Below are positions 23,381 to 34,951 of a stretch of DNA of 64,000 nt, piece after piece. Within the stretch, counting starts at the first letter, position 1. Every line of letters begins with the position of its first letter. The notes beneath the pieces are model-generated. The model was given only the letters and a program-made list of their open reading frames with translations. It was not told where the DNA came from and searched no databases. The position numbers and the translations under genes were made by a program. The stretch is from Merluccius polli (Eukaryota; Chordata; Actinopteri; Gadiformes; Merlucciidae), in assembly GCA_030340625.1 (NCBI GenBank), contig JAOPHQ010001136.1, forward strand, positions 434,001 to 498,000, read 5' to 3'.

Positions 23381-24007
23381 GACCGAGGCGGTCGCTGCCG
23401 CCCCTCGCCCCAGGACCAAGAAGGAGGTGAGGCGGTTCCTGGGGCTGGCGGGGGTACTATCGGCAGTTTGTCCCAAACTTCTCCGACCTGGCCAGCCCCT
23501 TGACCGACCTCACCCGGAAGAGGGCCCCAGATACGGTCCAGTGGTCGGAGCCATGTCAGGTGTCGTTTGATGCTATTAAAACAGCCCTCTGCGGGGAAGC
23601 CGTCCTGTGTGCTCCTAATTTTGCTCTCCCTTTCTCCGTGCAGGCAGATGCGTCGGATAGGGGGTTGGGCGCGGTCCTGACCCAGCAGGTGGGGGGGGGC
23701 CGACCGACCGGTGCTGTACCTGAGCCGCAAACTATCGGACCGGGAGGGTCGGTACAGCACCGTCGAGAAGGAGTGTCTCGCCATCCGATGGGCGGTCGGC
23801 GCCCTCCGCTACTACCTGCTGGGACGCCAGTTCACCCTCTACTCCGACCACGCCCCCCTCCAGTGGCTCCACCGGATGAAGGATGCCAACGCGAGGATCA
23901 CCCGGTGGTACCTCGCGTTGCAGCCATTTCATTTCCAGGTGACCCACAGACCGGGGGCGCAGATGGTCGTAGCTGATTTCCTCTCCCGTCCCGGGGGGGG
24001 GGAGTAG
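23381..24007 (+). pseudogene. RT connection and RNase H of the young element, in three frames
   Basis: Homology continues past the end of the main pol frame and moves +1 at three places: the G run 23347-23357, a G5 run at 23450-23454 and a G9 run at 23691-23699. The three shifts sum to three bases, so the last segment (from about 23711) is back in the original pol frame. RNase H hallmarks are visible: QADASDRGLGAVL, the Glu-containing STVEKECLAI and YSDHAPLQWL. The C-terminus ADFLSRPGGGE ends with TAG at 24005-24007, about 45 bases before the LTR. Either the copy is freshly mutated or the G runs were miscounted in sequencing. The pattern favours the latter. Confidence 0.8.
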
Positions 24008-24052
24008 GCTGCGGCCGGATGGGTCCCCGGCCTGTGTCGGGCGGTGGGGGTA

Positions 24053-24384
24053 TGTGGAGGGGGGCGGCGCCTGGCCTGCAGGGGGGAGTATGGAGCACCG
24101 GGTCGGCTGGGGCGATTGGGTCTGGGTGCGGACACCTGTAGGCACTCAGGCCCAATCAGGAAGTGTGTATTTATGTGTCTGCTCTGCCTTTCAGTAGAGG
24201 ACGGGATACGGGGAGTGCGGAGCACTCGCGACAGCAAAAGGCAGAGAGCCTGGCAACTCCTTGGTGGAGACGGACAATCCATTTACGTGTACTTTTGATT
24301 TGTTTATTGTTCTGGTGTGAACAATAAACCGTCTGGACTGAAAATCGCTCAAACCTGTCTCCGCCCACTCATTGAACCTTTACA
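24053..24384 (+). repeat. 3' LTR of the young Gmr1-like element
   Basis: Identical to 19493-19824 except C at 24280. It is followed at once by GAGAC, the second copy of the target duplication. The upstream ggcggtgggggta is a plausible polypurine primer for plus-strand synthesis. Confidence 0.95.
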
Positions 24385-24389
24385 GAGAC

Positions 24390-24849
24390 ATAATCAAAAT
24401 AAAGAATGCACACAGGTTGCTGAACATGTCGGTGGGATTAGTAAATAATTTGCAGTGTGATCAATTAAGCCTATGGCTAAAATAGGTTTCGAGTAGATTC
24501 TTACATGGTAGCGTTTCAAATAATACAGGGACTATAAGCACAGTATAGTGAGCTTGTGCAGACAGTGGAAATTAATAATATAAATTAATAATAACAGTCG
24601 CTACTTTTATATGGAACCAATACAGGGCACCAATGTTGACATAGACACTACAACAAGTAAATATGATCAGGCGGATCATGGTCTGCACCTAAATGGCGCA
24701 AACAACCCAAAATTCACGTCAACTTGCACGAACAGTTCAAATTTTTGAACTTGCACTTAAAATTCGCGTGACGCTGCATCACAAACCTATCAGCGTTACC
24801 ATTCTCCCAACATCACTGGTCCTGATTTGAACCACAAGCTGATCTTAGC

Positions 24850-24857
<8 letters not shown>
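24390..24857. other. Intronic sequence without gene
   Basis: AT-rich sequence with a small palindrome gttcaaatttttgaac at 24739-24754. Nothing else recognised. Confidence 0.4.
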
Positions 24858-24902
<45 letters not shown>

Positions 24903-26125
24903 GGGGGTTCCTCAACATTAGAGCCAGCGATGTGCTGAAATGTAGTGAAATTAAATCACTTCATATCCTCCATTTAGCACACAAAGAGAGGAGATGGAGG
25001 GAGAGAGAGAACATTGGCATGGCAGAGAGAAGAAGAGAGAGAAGATTGGTGGGGTGGAGTGGGAGGGAGAGAAGGAGAGAGGGTAAGAAATAATATGGGA
25101 CATGGCAGCAAAGAGAGGAGATCTGACAAGGAAGAGAATATGAGGGGAAGAAAAGAGGGATGGGAGAAAACTAGAGAAAGTAGAAGAGGCAAAGGAGGAG
25201 AATAAAGAATAACATGAGTGAAAAGGGAGAGAAGAGAGAAAAAGTGAAGAAAGGAACGGAGAAAAGTTAGAGGAGAAAATTAAAAGAAGAGATGGTAAAT
25301 TAGGGCCTACTCTAATGGCTTTTGCGAGGGGAAGAGTTTACAGAATTAGGGGTGGGTGAGCTCACTCATCCACACACGCTCTCTGTGCCATGCAAGCAAA
25401 CAGATGGTCTGCCTCACACTGGGGGACGGGGAGAGAGACAGAGACAGAGGAGGGAGAGAACGACAGATAAGAGAGAGGAGGAGGAGAGCTGGAGAGATAG
25501 GAGGAGTAGAGATGGAGAGACGAAGAGATAGGCGGAGAGATGGAGATGGGGAGATAAGAAGAGGAGAGATGGAGAGATAGGAGGGATAGGAGGAGGAGAG
25601 ATAAAGAGATAGGAGGAGCAGAGATGGAAAGATAGGAGGAGGAGAGATGGAGATGAAGAGATAAGAGGAGAAGAGATTGAGATATAGGAGGGATAGGAGG
25701 AGGAGAGATGAAGAGATAGGAGGAGAGATGGAGAGATAGGAGGAGGGAGACTTGGCGAGATAGGAGGAAGAGAGATGGAGATGGAGAGATAGGAGGAGGA
25801 GAAATTAGTTGAGGGTGAGGAGAGGAAGAAGCAAGCTGGGAGAGAAGGAAGGATGACGGGCTTGGGAAAAAAAGGATAGATAGGGATGGAGAAAACCAGA
25901 AGCAGCCAACAATGACTACAATCAAAAAAAGATGCGAAGAGAGAAACAAGGAGGAGAGAGAGAAATTAGTTACGGGGAGAAATGCAGTATGCAGCATAAA
26001 AAGGTTTACAGAGATAGAATGAGAACGCGAGAGAAAGAGAGCGGAGAGGAGGATGGCTAGAGAAGAAGACGGAGCAGAGAAGGGAGGAAGAGAAGATGAA
26101 TAGTTGGCTCTTTGAGAGAGAGTTG
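24858..26125. repeat. Purine-rich tract with GA microsatellite and GGAGGAGAGAT minisatellite
   Basis: Pure (GA)n at 24866-24894, then from about 24980 almost unbroken purines on the + strand. Between 25400 and 25810 there are irregular repeats of GAGAGATAGGAGGA-like units. Ser/Leu-rich minus-strand frames are translations of this tract. Confidence 0.9.
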
Positions 26126-26509
26126 TGTCAGCATGTCTTTTTGCCGTAAATTATTCTAACCGGCCATTGGCGTCCAGCGGACCACCGCGCAACACAGCTA
26201 TCCCATCGAAGAGAAACCGATATGGCCCTGGATTACTGGAATACACACATACCCACACACACATACACACAAAATCACAATCTCTCACACACACATAATC
26301 ACACTCGTGCTCACACACGCAAACACACGCACACACACACACACACACACACATTATCACACACAGAAACACATCTCTCTTTCTCTCTCTTACACACACA
26401 CACGCAGGCACACAATTGCTGTAAAACACACCCATAGAGGTGAGCACACAGCATAAAACATTAACAATAACCCGAACACAGCCCACAAAATTATAAACTC
26501 TCCCTCTCC

Positions 26510-26565
<56 letters not shown>

Positions 26566-26578
26566 TGTATATATATAT
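26126..26578. repeat. CA cluster and AT microsatellite
   Basis: CA-rich runs at 26240-26415 and (AT)n at 26513-26578. The older retrotransposon landed in the AT repeat, whose other half continues at 31616. Confidence 0.9.
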
Positions 26579-27031
26579 TGTGGTATCATGAGAGGTTCTA
26601 ACCATTAAAAGGGGTGTAGGGCAGTGCGTCACAAAAGGACAGCAGGCAAAACGTGCGTTCAATTCTCACGAATCAGGTTTATTAACTAACTAAAAAGTCT
26701 TTCAGGAAGCAAATTAAACAGTTCTTCAAACACAAAATGTAGGTGTTACCAAGTCCTTTCCAGTGGTAAGTGCGAAATCAAAAGTCCTCAAAGGCCGAAG
26801 TAAGTTTGCGCCAGGTGCAATGCTTCCTGCCTGCTGTGTGTCTCTGCTCCTTTGTTCTCTCCCCCTCCAAAGCCTGTGCCCCTCTTTAATTAGAAGGCTG
26901 AGGCATTTGCACCTGTCTGAGTGGTGCATGCTGGGAGATGTAGTTTTCCCCGCAGCCATCTTGTGGCCTGGTAGCCACTCCCAAAGAGGAACATAGCGCC
27001 CTTCTACCACACGTCCTCTCGTGATGCCACA
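26579..27031 (-). repeat. 3' LTR of the older Gmr1-like element
   Basis: About 453 bp, starting TGTGGTATCATG on the + strand and ending GATGCCACA. On the element strand its inner edge is preceded by a purine-rich stretch (complement of 27032-27045), a plausible polypurine tract. Confidence 0.9.
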
Positions 27032-28476
27032 CATCCCTTCCCCTGGGCCTGACGTCCTGGGCAGGGTGAATGAGAACCAAAAGGCATCACGGCGGGACAG
27101 CGCATCCGCGTTTCCATGGTGACGACCTGGCCTGTGAATGACAAGTTAAAAGGTTGGAGCCCTAAAAACCACCTGGTTACCCTACTGTTAGACTCTTTGT
27201 TTTTGGCCATCCACTGTAATGGAGCATGATCTGTTACAAGAGTGAACCTCCTCCCCAACAGATAATATCTGAGTGTTTCTAGGGCCCATTTTATCGCTAA
27301 ACCTTTCTCAACTGTGGCATAGTTCCTCTCTCTTGGCAGTAACTTACGACTCAAATAAAGAACTGGATGTTCCTCACCCTCATGGGTCTGGGATAGAATA
27401 GCACCCAGCCCCACCTCAGAGGCATCTGCCTGGACCACAAACTCCTTACTGAAGTCAGGAGCCATGAGGACTGGTCTTGAACATAAGGCCCTCTTGAGAT
27501 TGCCAAATGCTTCTTCTGCTTCCGGGGTCCACTTCACCATCCTCGAGTGCTTCTTTGTGGTCAGTTCTGTGAGTGGGGCAGCTATCCCAGCAAAATCTGG
27601 AATGAAACGTCTGTAATAATTTGCAAAGCCTAAAAATGATCTCACCTGCTTCTTTGTCAAAGGATTTGGCCACTTCTGGATAGCAGCAAGTTTCACCTCC
27701 TGCGGCTTGACAAGGCCTCGGCCAATGGTATACCCCAGGTAGTTGGTCTCACTGTATGCCAGCTTGCATTTTTTGGGGTTCGCCGTCAAGCCTGCTTGTC
27801 TTATGGACTCCAGGACCTTCTCCACCCGAGGTAGGTGACTATCCCAATCAGGACTCTGGATCACCACATAATCTAAATACGCAGACGCATATTCTTTATG
27901 AGGTTTTAGTACCTGGTCCATTAAGCGTTGGAAGCTTGCAGGTGCTCCACACAATCCAAAAGGCATCATCCGGTACTGCCAAAGACCTCCCGGAGTGGCG
28001 AAGGCTGTTTTTTCCTTGGACTCTGCTGCCAATGGGACCTGCCAATAGCCTTTTGTAAGATCATCGACACGAGGCATGGGGTAGGCATCAAATTCAGACA
28101 CAGCATTCAGCTTTCTAAAATCATTACAGAAACGTACTGTGTTATCAGGCTTGTCCACCAGGACGATAGGGCTTGACCAGGCACTCTTTGACTCTTCAAT
28201 CACATTCAATTCCAACATCTTGCTTACCTCTTCCTCAATCACTCTCTTGCGGGCCTCTGGTACCCAATACGGACTTTGGTTCACCGTTTTTCCTGCCTGG
28301 GTGCATATTTCATGCTTCACAAGGTGGGTGCAGCCCGGGAGGGATGAAAAAACATATTGGTTACGGTCTACTAGCTCCTTTGCTTGCTGTAGCTGGTGAG
28401 GGGAAATTTCAGGGCCAAAACGCACTGCATCCCGGGCTAATTCTTTTGGCTCCTTTGGGGGACAGCCCGTAAACAA
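27004..28476 (-). pseudogene. Reverse transcriptase-RNase H of the older element, active site lost
   Basis: This 490-residue frame starts shortly after the integrase frame. RT motifs are present (VRFCNDFRKLNAV, MMPFGLCGAPASFQRLMDQ), but the segment between PRVDDL and TKGYWQ lacks about 18-20 residues, including the first catalytic Asp motif, and the YLDD box reads YLDY. RNase H is recognisable (VVQADASEVGLGAIL, TDHAPLQWM), though its VEKE motif reads VEKG. The last 35 codons run into the 3' LTR. This copy cannot reverse transcribe by itself. Confidence 0.9.
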
Positions 28477-28508
28477 TGCCTCCCTATCGTGCCACTTCTT
28501 TAAAAGGT

Positions 28509-29720
28509 TTACATGGTATATTTGCTCGCCTTTACGTGTTGTCGTACTTTATAATTAACTCCTCCAACCTTCTCAATAACTTCAAATGGTCCTTGCCAAG
28601 TGGCCAAACATTTGCATTCTACTGTGGGCACAAGAACTGAGACCCTGTCCCCTGGTTGGAACTCCCTGGGCTGGGCTGTTCGGTTATACACAGCCCTTTG
28701 ATCTCTCTGCGCTTTCTCCATGTGCTCCTTCACAATGGGAAATATGACGGCCATTCTTTGCCCCCACATGTTCAATCGTGGTCCCCAAGTTTCCGTGGCT
28801 ATGTCTAGCAGTCCCCTTGGTTTGTGGGAATACAGAAGGTCAAAGGGCGAGAACCCAGTGGAGGACTGAGGGACTTCTCTAACTGCAAACAGGAGGTAGG
28901 GGATGAGCTGATCCCAGTTTCTTCCATCTTGGTTGACTGCCTTCCTTAGCATGGCTTTGAGAGTTTTGTTGAACCTCTCCACTAACCCATCAGTCTGTGG
29001 ATGGTAAACAGAGGTTCGGACCTGCTTCACTCGCAGCAGAGCACATAACTGCCTCGTGACCTGGGACATAAAGGGAGTCCCTTGGTCAGTAAGAATCTCT
29101 TTTGGTAAACCTACCCTAGTACTGAAGAGGAATAGCTCATTTGCTATTTGTCTAGCATTAGCTCTTCTAAGGGGAATGGCCTTGGGGTACCTGGTTGCGT
29201 AGTCCACCAGAACAAGGATGTACTGATGGCCTCGAGCACTCTTGGGTAGCGGACCCACAATATCCAGCCCAACCCTTTCAAAAGGGGTTCCTATAATGGG
29301 TAAGGGAATGAGGGGACTCTTGTACACTGGTTTTGGAGCACTGACCTGACACTGGGCAACTGCGACAGAAATTCTCTATCTCCTTGTGAATACCTGGCCA
29401 AAAGAATCCCTGTAATATTCTTTCTTTGGTTTTCTCCACCCCAAGTGAGCCCCTAGTATGTCAGTATGCGCTAACTGCGTAACCGTGGGACGGTGCGGTT
29501 TTGGCACTAGAATTTGCTCCACTATGTTATCTTTACTTTTAATCACCTGATACAATAGGCCATTCTTGAGTGAAAAGTGAGGGAAAGACAGAGTTAGCCT
29601 AGGGCCCACCAGGGTTCCCTCTACAACCTGGACATTTCTTAGAGCATGATTTAGGGTAGGGTCCTGTAATTGGGCCGTTCCAAACTGACCTTTCAGTGGT
29701 GGTTTCTCTTCAACGTCCAT
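28509..29720 (-). pseudogene. Integrase of the older Gmr1-like element
   Basis: The frame 29720-29376 contains the zinc-binding start (TQLAHTDILGAHLG) but breaks before the CxxC half. The frame 29327-28509 contains the catalytic core, with Asp in GLDIVGPL, Asp in LTDQGTPF and Glu in LVERFNKT, then a GPY/F module (TWQGPFEVIEKVGG). A small deletion and frame change separate the two. It lies upstream of RT on the element strand, which defines the Gmr1-type order. Confidence 0.85.
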
Positions 29721-29886
29721 GGCTTCATCGTCACTTGGCCCAGGTGGCAGTTCTGAGTCTGCTGAGTCTCCAGGGGCTGAATCCGCACCACTGGAGTCTG
29801 CTGCAAAAACTTGAGCTACAACAGAGGGGGAATCACCTGGCTTGGAAGGATTAACCCAGGACTTATTAACTTTTGTGACTTGAGAC

Positions 29887-31130
29887 TTATGTTTCTCGCG
29901 TTTGTCTCTTTTCTGCCTCCTTCCACAGCATGGAGAAGGCTGGGCAATCCCGACCGATCAGGATGGGGACTGGGAGGGACTTGATTACCCCCACTTCAAC
30001 ATTGAATGTGCCTTTGGTAGTTTTCAGCCTCACCATGGCAGTTAGATATTCCCGAGTGTCCCCGTGAACACACACGACTGGAACATGTTCACTTTGAGCA
30101 AGGGGTGACGCCTCCAATATGGACTCATGAACTAGTGTTCGGGCACTTCCTGAATCGAGCAAGGCATCACATTGATTTACTGTTACGGGGCAGGTCGGTC
30201 TGCATTCCAAACTTTCCCCAAGGATAGCCGCAAAGTTGGCTTGCAGGCTGCTGGAGGACGCAGACGCAGCTGTGGGCATTGGCTCATCCGGCTTGTCACA
30301 TTGCCACGAGATATGGCCTACTTTGCCACAGCGGGAGCAGTGACGAGGGTCTGGGTTTGAGGAACCATGTTGCTGTTGAAGCGGGTTAAAAACTCTTCTC
30401 TCTGAGCTAGCAGGGGAGCTACCCTGTTGAGCATCTCCTGGGCGAATTCCACTCCATCGCCAGGGAGCCGGAGCTGTCAGTTCTTTACGGGTGAGACGCA
30501 GCATATCCATGGAGGGCTGATACTGTTCTACTGCTTCCACTAACTGCATGGTGGTTGTTAACCTCTGCTGGCTGATAATCTTTTTAGCCTCAAATGGCAG
30601 GGCTCTTAGGTATCTGTCCATGAGTAGGATCTCTACGATTGCTGCCGAGCTGTTTTTTCCAGGCTCTAGCCACCTGTTGGTTAATCGTGTCATCTCATGC
30701 ATTTGTGAACGTGGGGTTGTCGCTGTTTGAAATGTCCAATCATGGAACCGTTGAGCCAAACTAAACTTTGTAAGGCCATGGCGGCTCAGAATCCTCATAA
30801 TCCTGCCCAATGCTAGATTCCACATCCCGAAATGCTTTAAGAGCCTCACCTGAGAGAAAAGGAGCCACAAGTCCTACCCATTGTGTCTTTAGCCAACCTT
30901 CTCGAGCGGCTGTGACCTCGAATGCATGGAGGTAAGCTTCGAATTTCCTGCTCTTTGAGTTGGTTTGCCCTTACTTGTTGCAGCAAAGCCGCATTAACTT
31001 CCTGCTGAGCCCTCTGGCCCTCCACCAGCAACTGCAACAAATGCTCCATTTGGCTTTGGGGATCCGCTATGTGAAGTCCTGAAAAAAGTTCCACCATGTC
31101 GTCGATTTCTTCACTTCCGCTCATGCGCAC
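29887..31130 (-). pseudogene. Gag-protease of the older Gmr1-like element
   Basis: Two overlapping frames (31130-30846, then 30870-29887) show one frameshift near 30.86 kb. The first 94 residues are an acidic and Gln-rich N-terminus starting MRMSGSEEIDDM. The second frame holds a SCAN-like capsid end (TNRWLEPGKNSSAAIVEI), a zinc knuckle CSRCGKVGHISWQC and an aspartic protease with ALLDSGSARTLV. Here knuckle and protease are in one frame, unlike in the young element. The product would be the structural protein plus maturation protease of the retrotransposon. Confidence 0.85.
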
Positions 31131-31161
31131 TTATGCCCAACTGCCCGCATTCTCCACCACA

Positions 31162-31615
31162 TGTGGTATCATGAGAGGTTCTAACCATTAAAAGAGGTGT
31201 AGGGCAGTGTGTCACAAAAGGACAGAGCAGGCAAAACATGCGTTCAAACTCCGAATCAGATTTATTAACTAACTAAAAAGTATTTCAGGAAGCAAATTAA
31301 ACAGTTCTTCAAACACAAAATGTAGGTGTTACCAAGTCCTTTCCAGTGGTAAGTGCAAAATCAAAAGTTCTCAAAGGCCAAACTAAGTTTGCGCCAGGTG
31401 CAATGCTTCCTGCCTGCTGTGTGTCTCTGCTCCTTTGTTCTCTCCCCCTCCAAAACCTGTGCCCCCTTTTTAATCAGAAGGCTGAGGCATTTGCACCTGT
31501 CTGAGTGGTGCATGCTGGGAGATGTAGTTTTCCCGACAGCCATCTTGTGGACTGGTAGCCACTCCCGGAGAGGAACATAGCACCCTTCTACCACACGTCC
31601 TCTCGTGATGCCACA
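31162..31615 (-). repeat. 5' LTR of the older Gmr1-like element
   Basis: About 454 bp, ending CCACA next to an AT/GA microsatellite. It is a diverged direct copy of 26579-27031. The inner edge (left side on +) abuts ccaccaca, giving a candidate primer site TGGTGGAGAATGCGGG on the minus strand, which I could not assign to a tRNA. Confidence 0.9.
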
Positions 31616-31626
31616 ATATATACAGG

Positions 31627-31689
<63 letters not shown>
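31616..31689. repeat. AT-GA microsatellite flanking the older retrotransposon
   Basis: AT repeat to 31652, then (GA)n to 31689. Together with 26513-26578 it was probably one AT-GA microsatellite before the insertion. Confidence 0.9.
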
Positions 31690-31692
<3 letters not shown>

Positions 31693-32097
31693 ATAATTAC
31701 AGATTAGATGAGATTACATTACATCACCTGACCTGACTTTCCACATTCATTCAGGTCATTATTCCTTATACATCATAATTAAACATTGGGATCTTTGATT
31801 GTCAAATACAGCCCAGTTGTCATCCGTGTCTGTATTGACAATGAACACGTACTTAACAAAGCTGTAAGAAATATACAAATGACAACAATTAGTTAGGAAT
31901 TAGTGTATCTCAGTGTCCCTTTTCTAACTGCAGGTCACATGCTACACATTCCATTGTTGCGATTGGTTGTATCTGTATTTCACTGTGGAACTACTTTTCA
32001 AGGGTCTTTTCATCTCTGTTCTACATAGTTCTCTGTGGGGATGTAATATCTCCTCATCTCTCTTCTCTTCCCTGCATCCTTCCCTCTTCCTTATGTG

Positions 32098-32150
<53 letters not shown>

Positions 32151-32264
32151 GACAGTAGTAGTGTTGTTGTAGCAGAGAGAGGCTGAAGCCTCTTCACTAG
32201 TCATCCTGTCTTTGATGTTGAGCCTTGCCGAATTAGGCCATTACCCAGCGGTGCTTTACTGCAT

Positions 32265-32298
<34 letters not shown>

Positions 32299-32815
32299 GC
32301 ACACACGTTAGCAAGTAACATGCACGCTATTGCATGCATGCACACACACCAGATGCGCATATTCAAGCAAAAAAACTAAACCCACCATATAAATACAAAC
32401 CCACACTTACATGCATACATGTGTGTTTTTAAATTATTAAACTTAATCTCCTGCTTGGAAGGAACTACACACCAAAACAAACTTGGACACATGCACAAAC
32501 ACACACACAGAATATATCCAGGAAAACATCCTCCCTGTGCCCCTCCTACTTTCTACAATAGTCACAATGGAAGCAGTTCAGTTTTGTCAGGTCTGGTCTA
32601 GTCTAGTTTATTCTGGTCGAGTCTAGTTTAATCTAGTCTAGTAGCAGTTTGTTTCTTAGTTGCTCAATTAAAACCTTTTTTACATTCTTATAGGATAAGA
32701 AGTCCACCTCTCAACCTTGTCTCTTATTCGTCTTAGTCTCCAGAATCATACAACTCCCATGAATCACCTCTACAGTCATGCTACAATTTTGAGAACGCTG
32801 ACTCTAGGATGAGGA

Positions 32816-32855
<40 letters not shown>

Positions 32856-33033
32856 TCTCTGGCTGGGTACAGCCCTGTGGTCAAACTGGAGACTGGCCAG
32901 AGCTCTTTCCATCAGTTCACTGTCCCTTTTTCTGTCCCTCCCCCTTTCCCTTCCTTCTTTTCGTCATTCGTTCTCTTTTTCTTCCTGTAGGTCTGTTCTT
33001 CTCGCTGTCATTATCGCTCTCCAGTCCATCTGT
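31690..33033. other. Intronic sequence with short microsatellites
   Basis: CT run 32100-32149, CA run 32265-32307 and CT run 32819-32853. The rest is AT-rich with a repeated gtctagt motif (32588-32645). No exon. Confidence 0.5.
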
Positions 33034-33158
33034 GGTTTTCTCTCTCTCCCTCTCTCGCTGTCTCTCTCTGTCTCTCTCTGTTTCTCTGTCTCTCTCTGTT
33101 TCTCTGTCCCTCTCTCTCTCTCCCTCTGTCTCTCTCTCTCTTTCCCTCTGTCTCTCTC

Positions 33159-33242
<84 letters not shown>
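33034..33242. repeat. Long CT microsatellite
   Basis: About 210 bp, impure (CT with CTGT and CCCT variants) on the left and about 75 bp of pure CT on the right. It gives long Ser/Leu or Glu/Arg frames that are not genes. Confidence 0.95.
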
Positions 33243-33243
<1 letters not shown>

Positions 33244-34951
33244 CAAACCGAGTGTAGAAAAGTCACTTGGCATTGGCTTCCTTTGTCAAAAAGTTAATCA
33301 CACACACACACACACGCATGCACGCAGACACACACACACACACACACCAAACACATAAAAATACACTCATAGAATAGTGCCATGACACACATAAACAAAC
33401 ACATTAATAAATACACACGAACACACACACACACACACAGCAGCTCTTCCCTTCACAGTGCGACAGCATTGTGCACAGTGGTATAATCACATATCAATTA
33501 CACAGAGAAATGAAGATCTATTTCTAATCCAATCAGTCAGCACTGGTGTGTGATTGAAACTCTCTATTTCCATCACACATGCGCACACACAGACACACGC
33601 AGGCACGCACGCACACACACACAGGCGCACGCACATATACACACGCACATTGCATTTTCCTCTTGCTTGGTTCTCATTGATGTGTCTCAATCATCAACCC
33701 CCCCCCGGTGGGATGTGCTGTTGTTGAATCTTGCGTGTCCTTGTTGCATAAATGTGACTTGTAGTGTGAATGTGTGTATGTGTTTGCGTTTGTGTGTGTG
33801 TATTTCTAGTTCAAATCGTTTTTATTAAAGCACTGCAGGTAGGGTTTGCAGAATAGGACAACATTTCCGTGCACTCCTAACATTTTCACTCTAGGGGGGG
33901 TGCAATGTTTATGCAACATTTCTTAAAATGTAAACCATTTATTGATATTTGATTGTAAAACAATAGCTTGAAAATATTGACAATTGTGTGTGTGGTTTGA
34001 CTGACAAATTCCCAGAGCTCTGCGGACTCTGGGAAGGGGCATCCAAAGAGTTGATTGGTCCATTGGTATAATTATATACAATATAGTTATACAATGCTGG
34101 TGACAATTGTGATTTGACACCCATTGACCCATTCTGAATAGCAGTTGAACCCATGTCCTCTCCTGTTAATCGTCTAACTCGTCTGACTCTAGCGTCGTAG
34201 ATACCAGAGCGAGAGAAAAAAACAAACATGGATGGTCACCTCAGAAGTAACGCAGCACAGCAAGATCCAACATTGGTGTGAAGTCGCAATTAATTTGAGA
34301 GAGCGAAAAGCAAGACATCAACCTTTACATAGCCTTTAAATATTCATCCTCGCCTTATTAATACTCTGGTGATGTTCCACTCATCTCCCATTTGAGTGGG
34401 TGATAAATATCTTATACCAGACATGCACCCAGCATCTGTGCCCTTCTTTTTCGAGAGGCCCGCAGCACATTTCCTGCTCCAAATTATACATTAGAGAGTT
34501 GTGCTCAGTGCACACATGCACACTTGTGGGAATGTGCGCTCCCGCATACCATTGGTTAGAGTCCTAAGCACCCTGTATTGATGGGTGTGTGTGTGTGTGT
34601 GTGTGTGTGTACGTGTGTCTGTCTGTGCATGACACTTTTTTACATCACTACCATGTTGACAGTGTATCATGCAGGTATCATGTATGCATATGAATACATG
34701 TCTGTGGAAATGTATAAATGTAATTTAAACATACCTGCTGTCATCACATCATCCATTGTTGCTTAGTACATGTGTATTTAAACTGTATTTTAAAATATGC
34801 TGTGTGAGTGTGTACACTGTACTACATACAGGTCAATGTCGTCATGCTATTGCATATCAAATGTGCATAGGTCACCTTCTGCCACTCAAATCATTCACTC
34901 TCACTATCTCCCACCACTCCCCGCCCCCCTCTCTCTCTCTCTCTCTTTCAG
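33243..34951. other. Intronic sequence upstream of the first shisa exon
   Basis: CA repeats at 33299-33350 and 33423-33441, TG runs at 34585-34612, and a CT-rich acceptor region 34928-34951. The part 34270-34560 is repeat-free and could be a conserved non-coding element. No exon recognised. Confidence 0.4.

Larger units (their letters stand above)
19493..24384 (+). mobile_element. Young Gmr1-like Ty3/gypsy LTR retrotransposon
   Basis: This is a complete 4.9-kb element with 332-bp LTRs that differ at a single position (19720 T versus 24280 C). It is flanked by the 5-bp direct repeat GAGAC (19488-19492 and 24385-24389). A primer binding site follows the 5' LTR, and a purine-rich stretch (about 24041-24050) precedes the 3' LTR. 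The gene order is gag, protease, integrase, reverse transcriptase, RNase H. Placing integrase before RT is the Ty1/copia-like order known in Gmr1-type gypsy elements of deuterostomes, first named from Atlantic cod. The element is far more GC-rich than its surroundings. Near-identical LTRs and a clean target duplication mean a recent insertion. No envelope gene is present. Confidence 0.95.
26579..31615 (-). mobile_element. Older Gmr1-like Ty3/gypsy element, defective
   Basis: This 5.0-kb element is on the minus strand, with LTRs 26579-27031 and 31162-31615 starting TGTGG and ending CCACA. Reading from right to left the order is gag with zinc knuckle, protease, integrase, RT, RNase H, the same integrase-before-RT order as the young element but clearly diverged from it. 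It is inserted in an AT microsatellite, so flanks are TATAT and ATATA and the exact 5-bp target duplication cannot be fixed. The LTRs differ at roughly 20-25 positions (about 5%, counted by eye). The coding region has frameshifts, a deletion and a mutated RT active site, so it is not autonomous. Confidence 0.93.

Noticed and set aside
19820..23784. Long antisense and alternate-frame ORFs in the GC-rich retrotransposon
   Set aside because: High GC lowers stop frequency. All are shadows of gag and pol and carry no recognisable motifs.
19493..24384. An infectious (env-bearing) retrovirus
   Set aside because: No third open frame exists between RNase H and the 3' LTR. Only about 45 bases separate them.
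33810..34230. A DNA-transposon remnant upstream of the first shisa exon
   Set aside because: No inverted ends or target duplication could be found.
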